Assembly (NCBI RefSeq): GCF_030272615.1
Contig: NC_081406.1
Span: 191,463,891 to 191,527,890, forward strand
Source: Cryptomeria japonica
Lineage: Eukaryota > Streptophyta > Pinopsida > Cupressales > Cupressaceae
Direction of reading: 5' to 3'
DNA length: 64,000 bases
Position numbers and translations under genes: made by a program. This document shows, one piece after another, positions 23,484-36,859 of this stretch (position 1 is its first letter; every line of letters starts with the position of its first letter). Under the pieces are notes generated by a model. The model did not search any database. It had not been told where the DNA came from and worked only from the letters and a program-made list of their open reading frames with translations.

Positions 23484-25372
23484 GAATTTAAAAGAATATA
23501 AATTTTGGAATTCACTACCCTTAAAAATAGTTTAATCTAAAAATGCGTTTTTCAAGAGACATAGAATAGTTAAACAAATAATAAGAAGAAGATAATGTGT
23601 TTTAAGACTAAGATTAAGAATCAAGAAATTGCATGCATTGAAAAATAATATGTTAGTCATGAGGGTGTAGAGGCAAAAGAATGTTTAGATTCAAATAATT
23701 CACAACAATAATAAGTGACTCTTACTAAACCTTTGAGGAAGTCTACAAGGAAACAAAAACTAATTTATAGGTATAACCTATCAAATTTCTATTGTATATT
23801 TGTCTTATCTAACATGAATAATGAACCTAGATCTTTGAAGGAGCAAGAGTTTGAAGGCCATATATACGAGGAGATAACCATCTTAAACAAATATGAGACA
23901 TGTGATCTAATTAAGCTACTTGACACAAGGAAGTCCATTGAATGCAAGTAGGTATTCAAAAATAAATTAAGTGTAGGTGACAATTTGGAATAGTTCAAGG
24001 CTAGATTGGTGGAAAAAGACCACTCTTAGGTTGAGGGGGTGGATTTTGGTGATTTTTTGTTTTGTTACCGAGAAGAAAATTTTCTAGTATCTATATGCTA
24101 CCATTTGACTATTTTTTTCATTTCTAAACCCCAAGTTTGGCTCTTTTTAGGTTCTTCAAAATTTCCAATTCACTATATTTGATAAATTTTCCCTTTTCTA
24201 CAACAAAATTTCCCTAAATTCAAAACTCTAAATCTTTAAGATGAATATATATCACGCTATTATATATATATATATATAATTGTGTCCTAATCTTCGTAGT
24301 TTACTAGGAGCTATTTTAAAAAAATTACTTGTCCCATTTCAACATCTTTGTTTAACAATTATATATTGATAGAAAATTTAAACAATAAATCATTATGGAA
24401 AGTTAAATATTATTAAAAAAAATTAATCACTAAATTGCAAAAAAAACAAAAAAAAGGGTCAAGGATTCACTCTAAAAATTGATTTACAATATGAAAAATT
24501 GCTTAGGATACTAGTCGTTTCACCAATGTTATTTAAATGTTCAACTATCATTTCTAAGAGTATACCTTGTTACTAAATTAACCTCTATTAAATTCCTACT
24601 TTCAATTGCTATTCCTTATGATTTAGAATAAGAACAAATAGACGTTAATTTAGTATGTAGTTTTACATAGAGGTGATGAAGAAAAAACTTATGAGACAAC
24701 TTGACAGTCTTGCGGTTAAAGGATAATTTGGTTTGTAGGTTAAAGTAGGTTTTCTATACTCTAAAATAGTCACATTGAATGTGGTATACAAAATCTAATG
24801 CTTCCACATTGTAACTTGTATTTTTAAGAAGTGAGACCAATCATTATATTTATTTCAAATTAATTGATAATTAGTTGCTAAGTATTGTATTATATGTTGA
24901 TGACATATTGTTTATTGAAAACAAAAAGGTACGATGAAAGGACTCAAAATTGCTTTCTAATGCCTTTGATTTAAAATATTGTGCTTTCTAATGCCTTTGA
25001 TTTAAAATATTGGGAGCTACAAATACACTTTGGATTGAGGATTAATAAATATTGGGTTAACAAAAATATTTGACTTTATTACAATATGTTAGACACTATT
25101 TTTCAATGATTTACTATATAGGACTATAAGTTGATAGGTACTCCTTTATCTGAATCTACTATGATTCTTTTAGAACAATATCCTAAATTAGTTGATAATT
25201 TTGAGAATTGTATAATGGTCCTTATTTTAGTGTTATTGGTAGTCTATTTTATGTTATGGTTTGTAGAAGACTACTTATTTTTCAAGTAGTGGGAGTTCTT
25301 AGTATGTTTATATTTAAAATGAAATTATATGAAAATATTTTTTAGATATGAGGGACTTTGGATTTGTAGTGT
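21870..25372 (+). pseudogene. Copia fragment B: gag, integrase and RT remnants
   Basis: An old Ty1/copia copy in correct order with several interruptions. Gag is at about 21885-22250 (YELWKLKMEYLLEE, then KSLVNKLYWKRK in the UBN2 domain). Integrase is at about 22980-23258 (VIHSDVFG, then LDNRGEYSRKFDNF where DNGGEY-type motifs are expected), ending abruptly. The start of reverse transcriptase is at about 23720-24040 (EPRSLKEQEFEG, RKSIECK, VFKNKLSVGDNLE, KARLVEKDHS). The palm motif YVDDILFIEN is near 24893, and the GSLFYVMVC motif is near 25230. Between the blocks lie about 220 bp containing an AT microsatellite and about 0.8 kb of AT-rich non-coding DNA, probably insertions. Stops and frameshifts are frequent. 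The 3' end is cut by the Gypsy-like LTR sequence at 25373. Confidence 0.78.
23401..23479. repeat. (AT)n microsatellite inside Copia B
   Basis: About 79 bp of pure AT dinucleotides between the integrase and RT remnants of Copia B. Confidence 0.97.
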
Positions 25373-26570
25373 CATAAAATTGTGACCCTTGCAATTTTCG
25401 ACCACATTCGGGTCCTCACGTTGGCGAATCGAATCCCCAAGCCTGATCGGAGACCCGAGACTTGCTCATCCCTAAAAACTGCACCTTTTTCTGCCCTTCG
25501 CATTGCCTGAACATGCTTCCTATCCTGAGTTAAGGGAAGGACAGGGGCGTGGCGCCCCTGTCCCTCCCCTATCTTGGGGCCCCTTCATTCAAACTGTGCA
25601 TTGAACTTTGTGATTAAAGAGAGAAAACCTCCCCTGTGTCAGCCTATGATGAAAAATCAGCCTATTAACCCTAATTGACGAATATATATGTCTCATTTGC
25701 CCTCCTATTTGCATAGGTTGGATGAGGTGAAAATTGGTATAAGTTTGAATACATGAGATCATGCATTCAAGCATTCCTTTCAAGCATTGAGCATTCTCAA
25801 ATCTCCCTTCAAGGCTAGGTGTTGCATTCAAGTCAAGGATTCAACCATTGAAGAGGAGATCCCTTTCAACATTCAATTTCATACAAGAAAATATGCCCAC
25901 ATTTCTATCACAACCTCCCTTGAGGTGAAATACATTTCAATCTTTTATTTACATTTACTTGCAAGTACTTTCTTTCATCATTTGGTTAATTCCAAAACTG
26001 GGGTTTGACCTGAAGGCAAACCCCCAATCCCAACCCCTTTTCCTCTCTTTTATGTGTGTAGGTTGTAGGTGCGCAACTGTATTTACAGATTTGGACTCCA
26101 TTTGCAGAGGCGAAAAAATCTTTTTCGTTTCACGGATTTTTTGGAGGACCGTGTGCACTTTTAACACAGTCCCAACAACTTTTCCTCAAATTCGCAGGGT
26201 GACTTTGTCTCGACATATTATAACCAGATCCAGGTGCACAACTTCATCCCACGCTTCTATCTTGAGTTATAATCAGTTCTTTGCTACTTTTACACTTAGT
26301 CCCAAAATACATAATTCAACCATTACTCATTCTAAAAGAGGGGTTAACTTGTCATTTCATACCATTATCAATTCATTTAGTATTCAATCTCTGTCCTCAG
26401 AGATTGGATCTAGTGAATTATCCTCCCTCTTTTAAATGTAATGTGCATGAGGTGATTGAAGGGAAATCCATAGTGAAACTTCCATCTCTCCTTGGAGGGA
26501 AGAAAAGCTTTCCTCTTGATTTCTCCATCATTCACTTTTCACCCCATTACAGGATTATAATATTTGTTAT
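25373..26570 (+). repeat. Gypsy-like LTR sequence with a GC hairpin
   Basis: Copia B coding similarity stops at about 25372, and GC-richer sequence starting TGTCATAAAATTGTGACCC follows. It is non-coding, contains a strong GC hairpin at 25539-25563, and resembles long Gypsy LTR or leader sequence in composition. The right limit is uncertain; the next 200 bp (GATGTTGGTAACTTACTTG...) may be the start of a decayed internal region. No PBS or target duplication was found, so the class is tentative. Confidence 0.4.
25539..25563. other. GC-rich hairpin (11-bp stem, 3-nt loop)
   Basis: GGACAGGGGCG and CGCCCCTGTCC are exact complements separated by TGG, in a locally AT-rich setting. This is a strong RNA stem-loop if transcribed as part of an LTR or leader. 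Confidence 0.9.
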
Positions 26571-26966
26571 TGTGGGATGATGATGTTGGTAACTTACTTG
26601 ATATAAATAACTTTGTTGATTTAGATTATGTTGTTGATTTTGATAACAAGATGTCTATGAATGCTATGTGCTATCAATTAGATGATCAATAGATTGAGGT
26701 TGTGTTCAAGTATTAGTTTTTAGTACTAAAATTTGGGGATTAGATGTGTACCTAGTTAGAGTGTCATTAGTATGACAAAAAAAAATTGATATGTCATGCT
26801 CATACTAAATATATAAATGCACAATATCACTTTATTCATGAGATGGTTAAGGATGTTAGAGTCATGATAGACACTTTAGATAGTGTTGTAGATTTTCTCA
26901 TTAATCTAGTGAGTACAAACATGTATGGTAGTGTAGGAAGGTTATGATTTTTGTTTCTTGTAGAAC
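26571..26966. other. Decayed coding-like DNA, unidentified
   Basis: The frame from about 26580 reads acidic, hydrophobic segments (NLLDINNFVDLDYVVDFDNK, then a QLDDQ stretch) that resemble polyprotein linker sequence. I cannot assign it to a family. Confidence 0.3.

Positions 26967-27014
<48 letters not shown>
26967..27014. repeat. T20 run followed by (GT)14
   Basis: A compound microsatellite: 20 T, then GT dinucleotides. A poly(T) tract could mark a retrotransposed tail on the minus strand, but no element is recognisable beside it. Confidence 0.95.
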
Positions 27015-27015
<1 letters not shown>

Positions 27016-29520
27016 CCTCTTATATCTTTGTAATGTAAATATCTTGGCAAAGAATTTGATGATTATATGTGTTATTCACCTTGTAAATCTTAAGTCTTGA
27101 CTATTGTAATTATTCATGTAGATGATAGATTGCATAGTCTATAATATTCATGGAGTGGACAAAATGAAACATTATGTGAGTGTGGGACATTATTTATTTA
27201 TTATTTATTCTCTGCAATACTTAGAAAATTGTGTAAGAATATATTGAGTGTGGAGGTTACACAAACATGTCAAGGTTGATAGTTATGGAAAATCTTTCTA
27301 AGATAAGTGTTATGACATATAAGTATTATCCTCATGGAATGTGTAGGAGTGGGAATATAGTTTTCATGATTGTTCATAACAAAATCTACGACCTATAAGC
27401 CTTATAACATTGATTATAAAGCATCGATTTTTGCATGAGAAATATGGTGTCTAGTTTTGGGCCAATGATTTTGATTCTTGTTTTGGAAACCATTCACAAT
27501 TTCAAGTTTTTTTATTGTATATGATGGAGGCATGGGATAGAGTTTTCATATTTGATTTTGTAGGTATTATTATGTTTCCAAATTACTATCAAATTGAAAA
27601 GGTGGATTATATTGATCCATTTTAACTATTGAGATTAACACAAGCTTCAATTTCTTTGGTGATAGAGTTTTTTCCTTTCTATAAAAAATTGGTGCTTTTA
27701 TGTACAGTTGATTTATCATAAGCTTCTTTATGTTACATTTCAAATTAATGGTTTAGCACATGTTTTTAACCAGATTTAAACACCATTTTACTAACATTTC
27801 TATTATAGAAGTTATCATGTATACTACAAATTTAGGTGAATATATGAGAATATACACGCATATTTGATAAACAAGTATAAATGTGCGTAAATAAATGAAC
27901 AACAAAAAAAACAAATAAACCTAACTTCAAACGGACATGGCTAATCTGGCTCCAAAACGACTGGCTAGCATTCGTGTTATACACAGAGCCGAAAAATAAA
28001 AGACACAACTAGTTCTGCCAAGCACGACCGAGATCTGTAATTTTTGACTCACCTTCATGTTATACGGAAATCGTGGTATTTTTGGAACCAAATTAGCTAC
28101 TACCACTTCAAACAAAATTATATCATATAAAAACACATAAATGTTTTAAATCGTTCTTTCAAAACCACTCAACTAACTAAATGCTATCTAAAATATATAT
28201 AATTTATCTTATATGAATACCTATAAAATGAAACTAAATATTTTTAATTAACATAATTACTAGTATACCTATATTTAAAAAATATATGTAAAATATGCCA
28301 AAAGATATCTTATAATAGAAGAGAATCATTTGTAAAATAAATGTTCTAAAATACTAAACACCAAGAATACAAATCCATTAAAGTTGTGCATACAAAAAGG
28401 ACTGAATCTAGTTGGAGACAAGTGGCGAGGGTTCTATATTATTTAGAGTAATAAAATAACACCTACATGACATATTTCATGCATTTACCTCTCGTTTGCA
28501 TGTCAAATTGTTTCAAAAATAGATTTTTGTTTACTATCTCAACATAATTATAATAAATTATGAAAAAGCAGCGGATACACAATTGATTGATTTGATACCT
28601 ACCCAAATCTTAAAAAATATTAAAAATAAATTCTCCTTTCTCCATCTAAGCTTGTGTGTCAAGGCTAGCCAGATCGTCAGGCTTTGCTGTCGTGATTTGA
28701 TTTGACAGAATTGTTGGCTGATTTGAAAAGACGTGACAGACGTGTACTGTTACTCTTGTGCAATAGATAAGCCATGGAAGCATGCATGTATGTAATTGTG
28801 TCACGTATATCTTTAATGGCTTCTCATACAAATATGCCAAACTCTCCTTTGGGAGTACTTCCATGAAAATAGTTTAACGTGAGTTTGGAGTACAAAGTTT
28901 AGGCAATTCATGCAAATCGGCAAAATGTGAGACCCTACTTACCAAATCTGATGCTAAATATTTTGCGTGCTGCTTTGCAGTGCATTTACTATCCTTAATC
29001 ACTACTCATGAATGTTCTTGAAATTGCTTCGAATTTAATAGCAGACAAGACAGGCTGGAATTAGGGAGTAGTGAATTAGGGTTAACTGTGAAATTATTGT
29101 GTTTTATTTCTGGATTTAACTGTGTGTAATTTGTTTGTATCCATGTTTCTTTTCGGATCACACTCCATGATCCATGATCCATCATCAGAATGAGAGAGCT
29201 GTTGAGATTAAACAAATCTTTTCATCATCAACGTTTTGGATCAAACTACATGATCCATCATCAGATAATGATCCGAAACATTGATGAGGAAAAGGTTTCA
29301 CACAGAGTTTAAACTAGAAGAGAAGAAATCTAACACGGTTGACTGTGAAAATTATACTAATCCAATTTATTATCCTTTCAAATCAATTATCTTTCACAAA
29401 TGTAGAAGTATTATAATAGAATAATCAAAGTTTAATATCTTATGTGTAATAAGAAAATCAATTGTGTATTAGTTTAAGCAAAAGAATAATAGTTACATAT
29501 AAGACATTAGCAAAAGTAAC
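27015..29520. other. Intergenic DNA, nothing recognised
   Basis: No gene or element that I can name. The 28640-29300 part is less AT-rich and has a GATCCATGATCCATCATCAGA repeat near 29165-29270, but no frame with protein-like composition. Confidence 0.4.
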
Positions 29521-29529
29521 TACAGCAAA

Positions 29530-29970
29530 TAAATCATATGTTTAGCATTGTTGTTGGACAATTTGAAGATTGTATGTTGCTTGTTTCCTGCTCAAACATA
29601 ATTTTTAAGAGAAGGATATAAAATACAATAATATAAGTAAGATACAAAGAATAATGGTTATATTATTAGAGCAAAATAGCTGCAACAAGAAGACCAAATC
29701 ATAATATTGTTGTTAATCAACTAAAGGCTGCATGCTAATTGTTCCCTACTTGAACATTTTTTTTAAGAAAGTGTACAAAACATAACAATATAAGTAAAAT
29801 ACGAGAAATAACAATTACATCATACAACAGAAAAAACGACTACAACAACAATGTCAAGTTATATGTTTGGTACTATCATTAGACAATTTAAGGACCGCCT
29901 ACTTCTTGTTCATTGCTTCAACATACATTTTAAGAGAAGGGTACATAACACAACGATATAAATACTCACC
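29530..29970. repeat. Three-unit degenerate tandem array, about 160 bp
   Basis: Units at about 29530, 29695 and 29856 each run AAATCATATGTTTAG-type start, GTTGTTGGACAA, GCTTGTTCC-type middle, CAAACATA-TTTTTAAGAGAAGG, and ACAATATAAGTAA-ATAC end. A fragment (GAGAGAAGGGTACAT) recurs at 30016. Non-coding. Confidence 0.65.
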
Positions 29971-30529
29971 TTTGTATTTTTTAAAGATGGTTATTTTTTC
30001 CTTGACAATACATTTCGAGAGAAGGGTACATTATTATAGAGGAGAAAAGTACTCTTTTTATAGTCTTGTTTTACACTCACTTTTGACCTTGTTATAAAAA
30101 CATTATCTTGATACCTAGTTTCTCTTGTTTTTCTCATATGCTAACCATAACTCTACACTTAGCGCTTTGATTGTCATTATCCTAGCCATAAAACTAGATT
30201 GATTTGAATCTTAGGGTCTTTCCTCTTGGACCGGATCACATATCCAAATTTGTCTCTTAGGGAGATTTATGTGCATAATTTTATCCCGCCATTTCAAATT
30301 TCTCTTTAACTACTCCCAAGTTCAATAATCTAAAAAATTGACCATTATTGTTAGCTTGTGTGCCAAAATTTGTCTAATGAGGAAGTCACATATGTTACTC
30401 ATATATTATATGTTAATTAAAAAAATAGATCATGAAAAATATCTATCAATAATCATAAGGCTTACATTAGCATTCCACCAATAAATAATACATTGATTTA
30501 TCATCATAAGCAATCTTGCATTTTTTCAT

Positions 30530-32110
30530 ATGTGTTTTTTCTTTTCAGTTTTGTTCATTGGCATAAGGATACAAACCATTATCAAGGAAGTTATAAACTT
30601 TCCCATAGAACACGATAAAACACCAGCTTACTTTTCAACATCTCCTTTTTTTCAAACACAGGTACACACATATAGATAAATTTTATAGATCAATAGGCAT
30701 AAAGGACAACAACCCAACAATGAGCATGATTTTGCCTAAGTCAAAAAACCAACGTTAGCTTGCTTTAATGATCTAAGCATCAATCTAGAATTAGATTTGA
30801 GTTCATTCACATGTCTTCTAGTAGATTAGCCAGCCCAAGGAAAAAATCATTAGTCACACTTGAAAGAGCTAAGCTCAGCTTATCTCTCTCATTCATTAAT
30901 ACTTAAATGTTTTTATCTCATTTCATAATTTACGTTTGATTCTTTGTTGATTGATATATTAATTAATTAGACACTAAGTTAATTGTTGATTATTTTTTCT
31001 ATAATTTCTTGAACCCATGATTTCGACCCCATCGAGGGTTTTGCCATAAAAAAAAATCTATTTTATGTTGATAAATATGATACTTGCCCTAATTTTCTTA
31101 TCCTTCTTTGAGATCTTTTTTATCCTTGTGAACCTATTGATTTATTTAGGAATTGTTAATTCATTAAATTTCACCTTGCACCAATCTCTTCTTGTGTATT
31201 TTTTATTTATTTATATACCTTAGTCATGGATGCATTCTCCTCCATTCTAAATATATCCACCACCTTTTCCAATATGATTCATGCAATATTTGGTCTAATC
31301 TAAATATTTTTTTCATATGGGGTTTTTTCAATTTTACACATTGGTATAAAGATAAAAACCATTATTAAGGAAGTTATAAACATTCATGTAGAACACAATA
31401 AACCTCCAAGTTACTTTTCAACATTTCCTTGTTTCAAATAAAGGTACACACATATATATAGATAAATTTTATAGTTGAATAGACATGAAGGACAACACCC
31501 CACATACAAGACACAACTACACCACAAGGACAAGACTAGAAGCTCATGATTTTGTCTAAGACAAAAAAAAATATTAGCTTTATTTTTATTGTTTAAGCAT
31601 CAATCTAGAATTAGATTTGAGTTCATTCATGTGACTTCTAGTAGATTAGTCAGTCCAAGGTCAAAATCATCAATCACAATTGAAGTGGTTAAGCACAATT
31701 TATCTCTCATTCATTTATAATTACATTTTTATATCTCATATCTTGATTTAAGTTTGATTCTTTGTTGATCGATATATTAATTAATTAGACGCTAAATTAA
31801 AGGTTTATTAACATCTTTACATTTTGTTAAACCCATGATTTTGACTCCTCTAAGGGTTCTACTATAAAAACACTTCCATTTTATGAGTTTATACATATGA
31901 TAATTGCCCTAATTTTCTTATCCTTCTTTGAGATCTTTTTTTATCCTTATAAACCTATTGCTTTATTTAGGAATTGCTCATTCATTAAATTTTACCTTGC
32001 ACCAATCTCTTCTTGTGTAGTTTTTTATTGATATACCTTAGTCATGGATGCATTCTCCTCCATTCTGAATAAATCCACCACCTTTGCCAATATGATTCAT
32101 GCAATAGTAC
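30530..32110. repeat. 0.8-kb direct tandem duplication
   Basis: The 30530-31320 segment recurs at about 31330-32110 in the same order. Shared stretches include CATCAATCTAGAATTAGATTT (30779 and 31599), TTCTTTGTTGAT-GATATATTAA, CCTAATTTTCTTATCCTTC and TAGTCATGGATGCATTCTCC. Many point differences indicate an old duplication. The spacing between copies is 783-820 bp because of indels. Confidence 0.8.
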
Positions 32111-32215
32111 TTCAGCTCTTAGTACACCCTTATATTACTTTGATATGTCTAAGGATGATGACTCATATGCTAATACTCCATCTATTATGAATTCATGATG
32201 TTGCTAAGCCTAATG

Positions 32216-33025
32216 TGTTGGCATATGCACACTCCAATGAGACATTGTAGGTGATTGAAGGTTTTGTCATTGATGGCAACCTTGCAATCCTATGGCACCG
32301 ACAAAGGCATTATACTGACATCAGCAAATCACACTTTACACCGACACTCAAGACACCGACACCGACACAAAGAAAAGAAGTATACCGGCACAGAGGCCGA
32401 CAAGATTTTGTTATATTATATTTTGTTTATTATTGTAAAACATTGTAAGTCGACTTGATATCATTGTAAAATGACTCTTATATATAAAAGAGATCATTGT
32501 AGACATTTAAAAGAATAGTGGAAAAAAAAGGAAGTGAAGAAAGCGAGAAAGTAAGGCAGACCTATTGTGCGAAATATAGGTTAAGAGGTATATGTAAAGA
32601 ACAGAGCAGAAACCGGTATTGAATCTGGCATTGAAGATGCTATTATAAAGCAATACAAGTTATTGGATTTGCATAATCCACATTGTAAGTCAGTGAGACT
32701 TCCCATTTGAGCAGTGAGCTCTAGGCACTTGGCCTTCCTACATGTGCAGGCCCCTATTGTAAGTAATATTCTCTTATTGGTCAGTAAGTGAATATTGTGG
32801 GTCACAAATCCCACCGAGGTTTTTCCCACACTGGGTTTCCTCATTAAATCATTGTGTTATGGTGTGATTTTCATGTGGTTTCTTTCTTTTTTGTTTATTG
32901 CATTAGTTCTTGCATACCGGTACACTGTTATAATATGTTCTGCATGTTTCAAGTTGAGAAATTCTAATTATCGGTTAGATACTGATTCACCCCCCCCCCT
33001 CTCAGTATCTATGGGAATCCTAACA
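32216..33025 (+). mobile_element. Solo LTR B with TAATG target duplication
   Basis: 810 bp with TG...CA ends (TGTTGGCATA ... ATCCTAACA) and perfect 5-bp flanks TAATG (32211-32215 and 33026-33030). It has the CCCACCGAGGTTTTTCCC box near 32810 and a run of ten C at 32990-32999 before TCTCAGTATC, as in the other LTRs here. No internal sequence is attached. If one TAATG is removed along with the LTR, an open coding-like frame is restored across the site (AKPNDDDYIVYAYHDSP), which independently confirms both borders. Confidence 0.92.
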
Positions 33026-33210
33026 TAATGATGATTATATCGTTTATGCGTATCATGATAGTCCTTCATCTATATCATTTGACACTCTTATGCATGAACC
33101 TAAAAATTTATTGTCTACCAACACTTTGTCTGATCCTACTTGTATTCATTTATCTAATGAGGAAGTCATATATGCTACTTGGGTGGTTTTCTTTCCCCTT
33201 TTTCTCAAGT
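33026..33210 (+). pseudogene. Coding-like remnant split by solo LTR B
   Basis: The frame continues across the insertion from about 32195 and reads DDDYIVYAYHDSPSSISFD, then TLMHEPKNLLSTNTLSD and EEVIYATW up to about 33210. A similar EEV-YATH-like segment occurs near 30385. It looks like old retroelement polyprotein linker sequence, but I do not recognise the family. Confidence 0.4.
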
Positions 33211-33219
33211 GAATCATGA

Positions 33220-34950
33220 AAAATCCCATGGATATTATTAATGCTTCACTATTTCATATTGTTTCTAAATCACATATTAGAGAAAAAATTACATGCATAT
33301 TTAATGGAAATAAAGATGTGCATCTACATATTAGATCATTTTGTCTTCATTCCATGGGAATGCACATGAAATTTTCCTAATAAATGGATTTAGAGATGCT
33401 TCAATTGATTGAAAATTGGAATGGTCTAATCTAAATCATGTTTATTGTACATCATTCTATGCGCTTTATTATACACTTTTATATATTGCTTATTTTTTTA
33501 ATCCTAGAATGTGATTTCATGATGATTTTAATTTGGTAACAACTAGTGACCATTCATCAGGATATATTATGGATCCATCTACGTTTTTCTAGTAATACAT
33601 CTCTAGATGCTCATACTTCATCACACGATGATAACATGGGTCAATTGATATTATTTTTTGCATGTGATCCAAAAATTCATTTTATTTGATACTACTAAAA
33701 ACCCTAATGCATAACAGTGCTTATACTTTATGTTAAACGACTTACATATTAAAAGTGGCTAATCTCTTATATTATTATTGGATTCTCCAAAAAGGGTTTG
33801 TTTCTTCTATATATTCATCTTTCAAAGTCATTGTTTCAAATGGAACACCTTAGTGTCTATTACAAAATCCACTTTTGTATTGACCATTCTCTAAATATTT
33901 GCATGCAAAGGAGATCAAATTTACAAAATTGTGATCTTACCTTACCTCTTACACATAGGTTAGCTACCAAGGCACAAAAAGAATACAATATTATTAATCA
34001 ACTACAAAATAGTCAATAAAATTAATCTTTATGGGAGTCAAGGATACATCTAGGACACAAGATTTTCATGTAAAGATTTTGGAAGTGTTGTTAATAAATC
34101 AAGTAAAAAACGTATATAATTATCTACACTATTAGAGTTCATTCATTATAATAGTGATACACTTTTGATTATAATGAACTCTCAGATACTATTTTGATCC
34201 AAGAAAATATTCCCTTAGACATAGATGTTGGGTATGGCGAGAAGGAATAAAATCTATTTTTTAATAACAAGTCCATATTAAAAATATATAGTGAGGATTG
34301 TTTACACAAGATAATTGTAGATTCAATACACTTGAAAAACCCTTGTTAGAATCAAACACTTTGATAATGTGATAAGACAATCCCTGAGAACTATTACTTT
34401 AATAATCACTAAGGGATCATTCAATTTAGATACTTCATCCCTTGTGATGCCATTTTAGGTATTCATGGATCCATAGAATGATATTAATCACATATTCCCT
34501 TCATTGACCAATAAAGTTTACTTACAAACAAGGATAGATCCAAATGATTAGAAATAATGGAAATTTAGATTTTTATTTTGAGAAATGGTTGAAATTGTAT
34601 ATGACATAGTTACTCAAAACCAATTGACAGAATTAGATAGCCTGCCTATTATAAAATTTACTCAATCAAATTATTACTCTAAATGTGATCAAGTTACGTT
34701 AGAATTCACATCATATTTTATGGGAGAATACTAAATAAATGATAATTATTTTTACATCCATCCCTTACTTATGGATCCCCATACATATGGTCAACCATTA
34801 AATATCTTTCTCGTGTTTTTTTATTATATAAGCATTGCAAGGTCCTTGATCCCATAACAAAGTACCAGTTCAAATCACTAACCCATTAGAAACAACAATA
34901 AAGCCCAAGAACAACCACCAAAAAGAAACGGGTTGTTCAACAACAAACCA
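33220..34950. other. Intergenic DNA, nothing recognised
   Basis: AT-rich, with only weak coding-like stretches and no motif that supports a call. Confidence 0.4.
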
Positions 34951-34952
34951 CA

Positions 34953-35623
34953 TCAGGAACTACCCCTTAAAGTCTGAAGCATTAAAATTATAACTATAAC
35001 AACTATGATTGACGAGGCATGCAAGCCTGAACCAAAATTTCCAACAAAAGTTTGTAAACTAATATAAATGCTAAAAAGAAACATTATTTTTTTAGGAGCA
35101 TAAATAAGCTCCCAATCCTTCTGAAGTGCAACAATATAATATTTCCATCCAAATTTACCCATTTTGCCATTACTCTTTCATGCTTCCTTTTCCTAACAAC
35201 TTTGACCACTCTTCTTCAACTGTTTCTAAATTTTAGCTTGACCAGGGACAATGCCCATTATAGCCTTTTTCATCATCCCATTAGTAATTGAGATCAAAGA
35301 GTTAATAGGAATCTCCATATCTCTAATCTATTGATTATTATTACTCCCCTCCAGTTTTGACTTAATATCACTCATCTTGATATGAAGATCAATAATAAGC
35401 ACTTTAAAGCCATCAATTAGATTAACAATATTCTGGTTTTTCTCCTCATTTTCCTCTAGCTAAAGTTTGTTCCCAAATTGGCCCCCATCTTCATCAATAT
35501 CCATGTCATACTTTCTTTTTTCTTTATCTTTCTCACTAGGATATTTATCCTCTTCCAAAATTTCCTCCTTATCCATATCCTACTCATGATCATCGTTATA
35601 TTTAGTCATTTCACTATCATTAT
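34953..35623 (-). pseudogene. Old coding-like sequence (downstream half), interrupted by the long-TIR element
   Basis: Read on the minus strand, the frame leaving the right-hand flank of the big inverted-repeat element (48044 upward) continues here: KEEILEEDKYPSEKDKEK, DMDIDEDGGQFGNKL, then MSDIKSKLEGS, with a few stops. The two halves join in compatible composition (highly charged, Asp/Glu/Lys-rich). I do not recognise the protein. It could be an ORF1-type or Gag-type linker of an older retroelement. Confidence 0.4.
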
Positions 35624-35833
35624 GGGTAAGTGCACAAAGATGGGGGACCAAAAAGGGGTCTTAAGATGCCACTTTTTTTCTTAAATCGGCAAAGTCTGAA
35701 CTTCGACAAGAAATTGAAGATAGGTACACTCAAAATTTGAAGATGCAACAGGAACGAAAGTTGAAGTGCTCCGAATCTACTTTCTAAACTACTATTTTGT
35801 TTTGAAAACAGAGGAGATTAAGGGTTTCAAAAA

Positions 35834-35900
35834 GGGGCACCACATTTATTGGTCCAGTTTTTTTCAGAAAAAAATAACATAGCACGAAATGTGGTGCCCC
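35834..35900. repeat. 14-bp inverted repeat within the left arm
   Basis: GGGGCACCACATTT (35834-35847) and its exact complement AAATGTGGTGCCCC (35887-35900) enclose 39 bp. It lies in the part of the left arm that has no counterpart on the right, so it may mark the end of a small insertion or be a remnant of one. Confidence 0.8.
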
Positions 35901-36859
35901 TAACATCAACTTTTTTTGTAGAATTTTGCAAATCACTTCGGTGAGAAAGTAGCTAACACATTGGAGTTTATGTCGGATTTTTCGGCTAATTTTTTTTTAT
36001 GAATAATTGAATTTTTACGAATTTCCGAAGTGGACACATCCTAAAACACAAAAAATTGAGCATGCTCCCCCCCCAAAAAAAAAATTGTGAAAACTAATAA
36101 AAAATTCAAAAATCAGATTTTTTTTTTTTAATTGTGTAGAATGGAGTCTAGTTTCTAAAAATTATTTTTAAAAAAATTTGATAAACTAGTAAAAATCTAT
36201 GGCCAAAATATGATATGTTGGTTTTTGACAAAAATGGGACACACTAACAAACAAAATTATGGATGAAGACCTTAACATTATCAAAATTTGAAAATAATTA
36301 TATGGTTGGATAGCTAAGAGAGAGCTTGACGATTGTATGGTGTTTTTTTTTTAATTGCATTGAAACACACACAAATCTGGTGGAGAGCACGAAGAAAAAA
36401 GAGAAAATTTTCAATATTTGTTGGAAAACACATCTCAGGCCTAAGAAAGGCATCCAAGCCTTTGGGTTGGATACCCAATGCAAATCTAAGCCTTTGGATT
36501 GGTGTTTTCCAAGGCAACACATTTGGCGCATGCCAAATGAAAAAAAAAAATCAAATAATCATTTGGTGCACGTCTTGTTTGGCGTGTGCCATATTTGGCG
36601 CGCGCCAAATAAGGCTTACGCCAAATGTATTTTATGAAAAAAATTTATCTTTGAAAGAAATTTTTTTTCTCTCTCCGAATATATACATAAAATATAACAT
36701 TTAAGTATGAGTCACATTTCTATACTTTAAGTTATATTTTATGTATATATTGTCAGGATGTTTGAGAGTGGTTCCAGATCTCTAGGAGCTATAATGAAGA
36801 CTCTATTTTTTAGAGTATTCATATAAATTTCAGTAATCAACATGCTCATATTAGCATTA

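Noticed and set aside
36326-36704. Overlapping plus-strand frames of about 100-120 codons
   Set aside because: They lie in the left inverted arm of the long-TIR element and have no counterpart maintained in the right arm.
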